Assembly (NCBI RefSeq): GCF_000003605.2
Contig: NW_003149665.1
Span: 1 to 23,901, forward strand
Direction: 5' to 3'
Length of the DNA: 23,901 nucleotides
From: Saccoglossus kowalevskii
Taxonomy: Eukaryota > Hemichordata > Enteropneusta > Harrimaniidae
Below are positions 20,983 through 23,901 of this stretch, piece by piece (the stretch's first letter is position 1; the number at the start of each line of letters is the position of its first letter). The position numbers were made by a program, and so were the translations under genes. A model generated the notes under the pieces. The model searched no databases. It saw only the letters and a program-made list of their open reading frames with translations, and was not told where the DNA came from.

Positions 20983-23484
20983 TATTGTCTGCATCATGAA
21001 ACCTGCATTATGGGAGATACCACTCATCTGTGCATGCTTATGTTGTCTGCATCATGAAACCTGCATTATGGGAGATATCCCTCATGTGTTCATGCTTTTA
21101 TTGTCTGCATCATGAAACCTGCATTATGGGAGATACCACTCATCTGTGCATGCTTCTATTGTCTGCATCATGAAACCTGCATCATGGGAGATATCCCTCA
21201 TGTGTTCATGCTTATATTGTCTGCATCATGAAACCTGCATCATGGGAGATACCCCTCATGTGTTCATGCTTATATTGTCTGCATCATGAAACCTGCATTA
21301 TGGGAGATATCCCTCATCTGTGCATGCTTCTATTGTCTGCATCATGAAACCTGCATCATGGGAGATATCCCTCATGTGTTCATGCTTTTATTGTCTGCAT
21401 CATGAAACCTGCATTATGGGAGATACCACTCATCTGTGCATGCTTCTATTGTCTGCATCATGAAACCTGCATCATGGGAGATATCCCTCATTTGTGCATG
21501 CTTATGTTGTCTGCATCATGAAACCTGCATCATGGGAGATACCCCTCATGTGTTCATGCTTATATTGTCTGCATCATGAAACCTGCATCATGGGAGATAT
21601 CCCTCATCTGTGCATGCTTCTATTGTCTGCATCATGAAACCTGCATCATGGGAGATATCCCTCATGTGTTCATGCTTTTATTGTCTGCATCATGAAACCT
21701 GCATTATGGGAGATACCACTCATCTGTGCATGCTTCTATTGTCTGCATCATGAAACCTGCATCATGGGAGATATCCCTCATCTGTGCATGCTTTTATTGT
21801 CTGGATCATGAAACCTGCATCATGGGAAATACCACTCATCTTTGCATGCTTATATTGTCTGCATCATGAAACCTGCATCATGGGAGATACCCCTCATCTG
21901 TGCATGCTTCTATTGTCAGCATCATGAAACCTGCATCATGGGAGATACCACTCATCTCTGCATGCTTATATTGTCTGCATCATGAAACCTGCATCATGGG
22001 AGATATCCCTCATTTGTGCATGCTTATATTGTCTGCATCATGAAACCTGCATCATGGGAGATACCACTCATCTGTGCATGCTTCTATTGTCTGCATCATG
22101 AAACCTGCATCATGGGAGATATCCCTCATGTGTTCATGCTTTTATTGTCTGCATCATGAAACCTGTATCATGAGAGATACCACTCATCTGTGCATGCTTC
22201 TATTGTCTGCATCATGAAACCTGCATCATGGGAGATATCCCTCATGTGTGCATGCTTCTATTGTCTACATCATGAAACCTGCATCATGGGAGATACCACT
22301 CATCTGTGCATGCTTCTATTGTCTGCATCATGAAACTTGCATCATGGGAGATATCCCTCATGTGTTCATGCGTTTATTGTCTGCATCATGAAACCTGTAT
22401 CATGGGAGATACCACTCATCTGTGCATGCTTCTATTGTCTGCATCATGAAACCTGCATCATGGGAGATATCCCTCATTTGTGCATGCTTATGTTGTCTGC
22501 ATCATGAAACCTGCATCATGGGAGATACCCCTCATGTGTTCATGCTTATATTGTCTGCATCATGAAACCTGCATCATGGGAGATATCCCTCATCTGTGCA
22601 TGCTTCTATTGTCTGCATCATGAAACCTGCATCATGGGAGATATCCCTCATGTGTTCATGCTTTTATTGTCTGCATCATGAAACCTGCATTATGGGAGAT
22701 ACCACTCATCTGTGCATGCTTCTATTGTCTGCATCATGAAACCTGCATCATGGGAGATATCCATCATGTGTTCATGCTTTTATTGTCTGCATCATGAAAC
22801 CTGCATCATGGGAGATACCACTCATCTGTGCATGCTTCTATTGTCTGCATCATGAAACCTGCATCATGGGAGATATCCCTCATGTGTTCATGCTTTTATT
22901 GTCTGCATCATGAAACCTGCATTATGGGAGATACCACTCATCTGTGCATGCTTATATTGTCTGCATCATGAAACCTGCATCATGGGAGATATCCCTCATC
23001 TGTGCATGCTTCTATTGTCTGCATCATGAAACCTGCCTTATGGGAGATATCCCTCATGTGTTCATGCTTTTATTGTCTGCATCATGAAACCTGCATCATG
23101 GGAGATACCACTCATCTGTGCATGCTTCTATTGTCTGCATCATGAAACCTGCATCATGGGAGATATCCCTCATGTGTTCATGCTTTTATTGTCTGCATCA
23201 TGAAACCTGCATTATGGGAGATACCACTCATCTGTGCATGCTTTTATTGTCTGCATCATGAAACCTGTATCATGGGAGATACCACTCATCTGTGCATGCT
23301 TATATTGTCTGCATCATGAAACCTGCATCATGGGAGATACCACTCATATGTGCATGCTTATATTGTCTGCATCATGAAACCTGCATCATGGGAGATACCA
23401 CTCATCTGTGCATGCTTTTATTGTCTGCATCATGAAACCTGCATCATGGGAGATACCCCTCATGTGTTCATGCTTCTATTGTCT
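20983..23484. repeat. 2.9-kb tandem duplication, copy 2, with a 410-bp deletion
   Basis: This copy follows copy 1 directly. At 22336/22337 it jumps over the equivalent of 19433-19842, a loss of 410 bp. That is seven units plus the 4-bp quasi-palindrome insertion, so the register is preserved. The rest matches copy 1 to about 23484, where TACATC replaces TGCATC. Its part 21776-22336 also shares GTCAGCATC and CATCTTTGC with 1-564, and these marks are absent from copy 1. Either copy 1 lost them or this part was converted from a 1-564-like source. Confidence 0.88.
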
Positions 23485-23501
23485 ACATCATGAAACCTGC
23501 A

Positions 23502-23901
23502 TCATGGGAGATACCACTCATCTGTGCATGCTTCTATTGTCTACATCATGAAACCTGCATCATGGGAGATACCACTCATCTGTGCATGCTTATATTGTCT
23601 GCATCATGAAACCTGCATCATGGGAGATATCCCTCATCTGTGCACGCTTCTATTGTCTGCATCATGAAACCTGCATCATGGGAGATACCACTCATCTGTG
23701 CATGCTTATATTGTCTGCATCATGAAACCTGCATCATGGGAGATACCACTCATCCGTGCATGCTTCTATTGTCTGCATCATGAAACTTGCATCATGGGAG
23801 ATATCCCTCATGTGTTCATGCGTTTATTGTCTGCATCATGAAACCTGTATCATGGGAGATACCACTCATCTATGCATGCTTCTATTGTCTGCATCATGAA
23901 A
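23502..23901. repeat. Block matching 19558-19957, cut by the window end
   Basis: It follows 19558-19957 at a constant offset of 3944 bp (68 units). Shared marks are TACATC, CACGC, CCGTGC, AAACTTGC (23785), GCGTTTATTG, GTATCAT and CTATGC (23871). The match continues to the last base, so the array runs on beyond the window. Confidence 0.8.

Larger units (their letters stand above)
1..23901. repeat. 58-bp satellite array, 411 complete head-to-tail units
   Basis: The whole window is a direct tandem array of one 58-bp unit (reference copy 552-609). Bases 1-27 are the end of a unit (u32-u58) and the last 12 bases are u1-u12. Distances between matching variants are always multiples of 58 once the few indels are counted: 534 to 7791 is 125 units +7, and 7791 to 19402 is 200 units +11. 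All units have the same orientation. The unit holds TGCATCATG at u1-u9 and again at u15-u23, the palindrome GCATGC at u43-u48, and the pyrimidine-rich CTTCTATTGTC at u48-u58. G+C is 26/58 and the consensus has no CpG. Most substitutions fall in u29-u51, while u1-u28 is more uniform. No gene, transposon or unique flank is present, so every stretch between the sub-features listed here is this same repeat. I do not recognise the family; a eukaryotic satellite is inferred. Confidence 0.98.

Noticed and set aside
1..23901. CRISPR array
   Set aside because: There is no alternation of a conserved repeat with unique spacers; the full 58 bp is repeated, and variants are shared substitutions, not spacer-like sequence. 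No cas genes are present.
1..23901. Known centromeric satellite (171-bp alpha type, CENP-B box) or telomeric repeat
   Set aside because: The period is 58 bp, I saw no CENP-B box (TTCG...CGGGA pattern), and no TTAGGG-type runs occur. A centromeric role cannot be excluded but nothing here shows it.
1..23901. Transposable element, LTR or terminal inverted repeats
   Set aside because: No non-repeat sequence, no target-site duplication and no terminal inverted repeats; the only inverted symmetry is the GCATGC palindrome and the four local quasi-palindromes.
1..23901. Reverse-strand genes
   Set aside because: The reverse complement of the unit has several stops (for example in AATAG, GATGA and CATGATG), so no reverse frame extends usefully.

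Overview
The window is one uninterrupted tandem-repeat (satellite) array. No gene, RNA gene, transposon or unique flanking sequence is visible at either end. The repeat unit is 58 bp (reference copy 552-609, about 45% G+C, no CpG). After summing the indels I could find (+2, +4 four times, +5 twice, -1 four times, net +24 bp), the window resolves exactly into 411 complete units plus partial units of 27 bp at the left and 12 bp at the right. Unit positions below (u1-u58) are counted from base 552.

Organism: about 24 kb of head-to-tail 58-bp units with no coding space points to eukaryotic heterochromatin, such as a pericentromeric, subtelomeric or other satellite block. The consensus lacks CpG and is rich in TG/CA, as expected of a CpG-methylated genome such as a vertebrate's. 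That is inference. I do not recognise the repeat family and cannot name a species.

Units fall mainly into two classes. Class A reads TACCACTCATCTG then TGCATGC. Class B reads TATCCCTCATGTG then TTCATGC and differs from A at u31, u33, u39, u43 and u51. Rarer marker substitutions make it possible to follow blocks of units. These blocks show a mosaic of segmental duplications. (1) An ancestral cassette of about 1.08 kb occurs at 1-1077, 7260-8335 and 18871-19980, with partial copies at 10745-11507, 12961-13755 and 21776-22336. (2) A 1391-bp block at 2732-4122 is identical to 15217-16607. (3) A 581-bp block at 4956-5536 is identical to 13783-14363, with a less similar third copy at 6290-6870. (4) A 15-unit (870 bp) tandem duplication lies at 16675-18541. 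(5) The right end is a tandem duplication of about 2.9 kb (18079-20982 and 20983-23484), the second copy lacking exactly seven units plus a 4-bp insertion (410 bp).

Small events within units are shared between distant blocks and serve as lineage markers. These are a 4-bp change that creates an 11-bp perfect inverted repeat (four places), a 5-bp insertion (two places) and a 1-bp deletion (three places). The open reading frames of up to 105 codons are by-products: 58 is not a multiple of 3, so the frame rotates every unit and meets the TGA at u8-u10 within about three units. I see no sign of a new protein-coding or defence system. What is worth a second look is the evolution of the array: higher-order structure, template switching, and register-perfect deletion and duplication.
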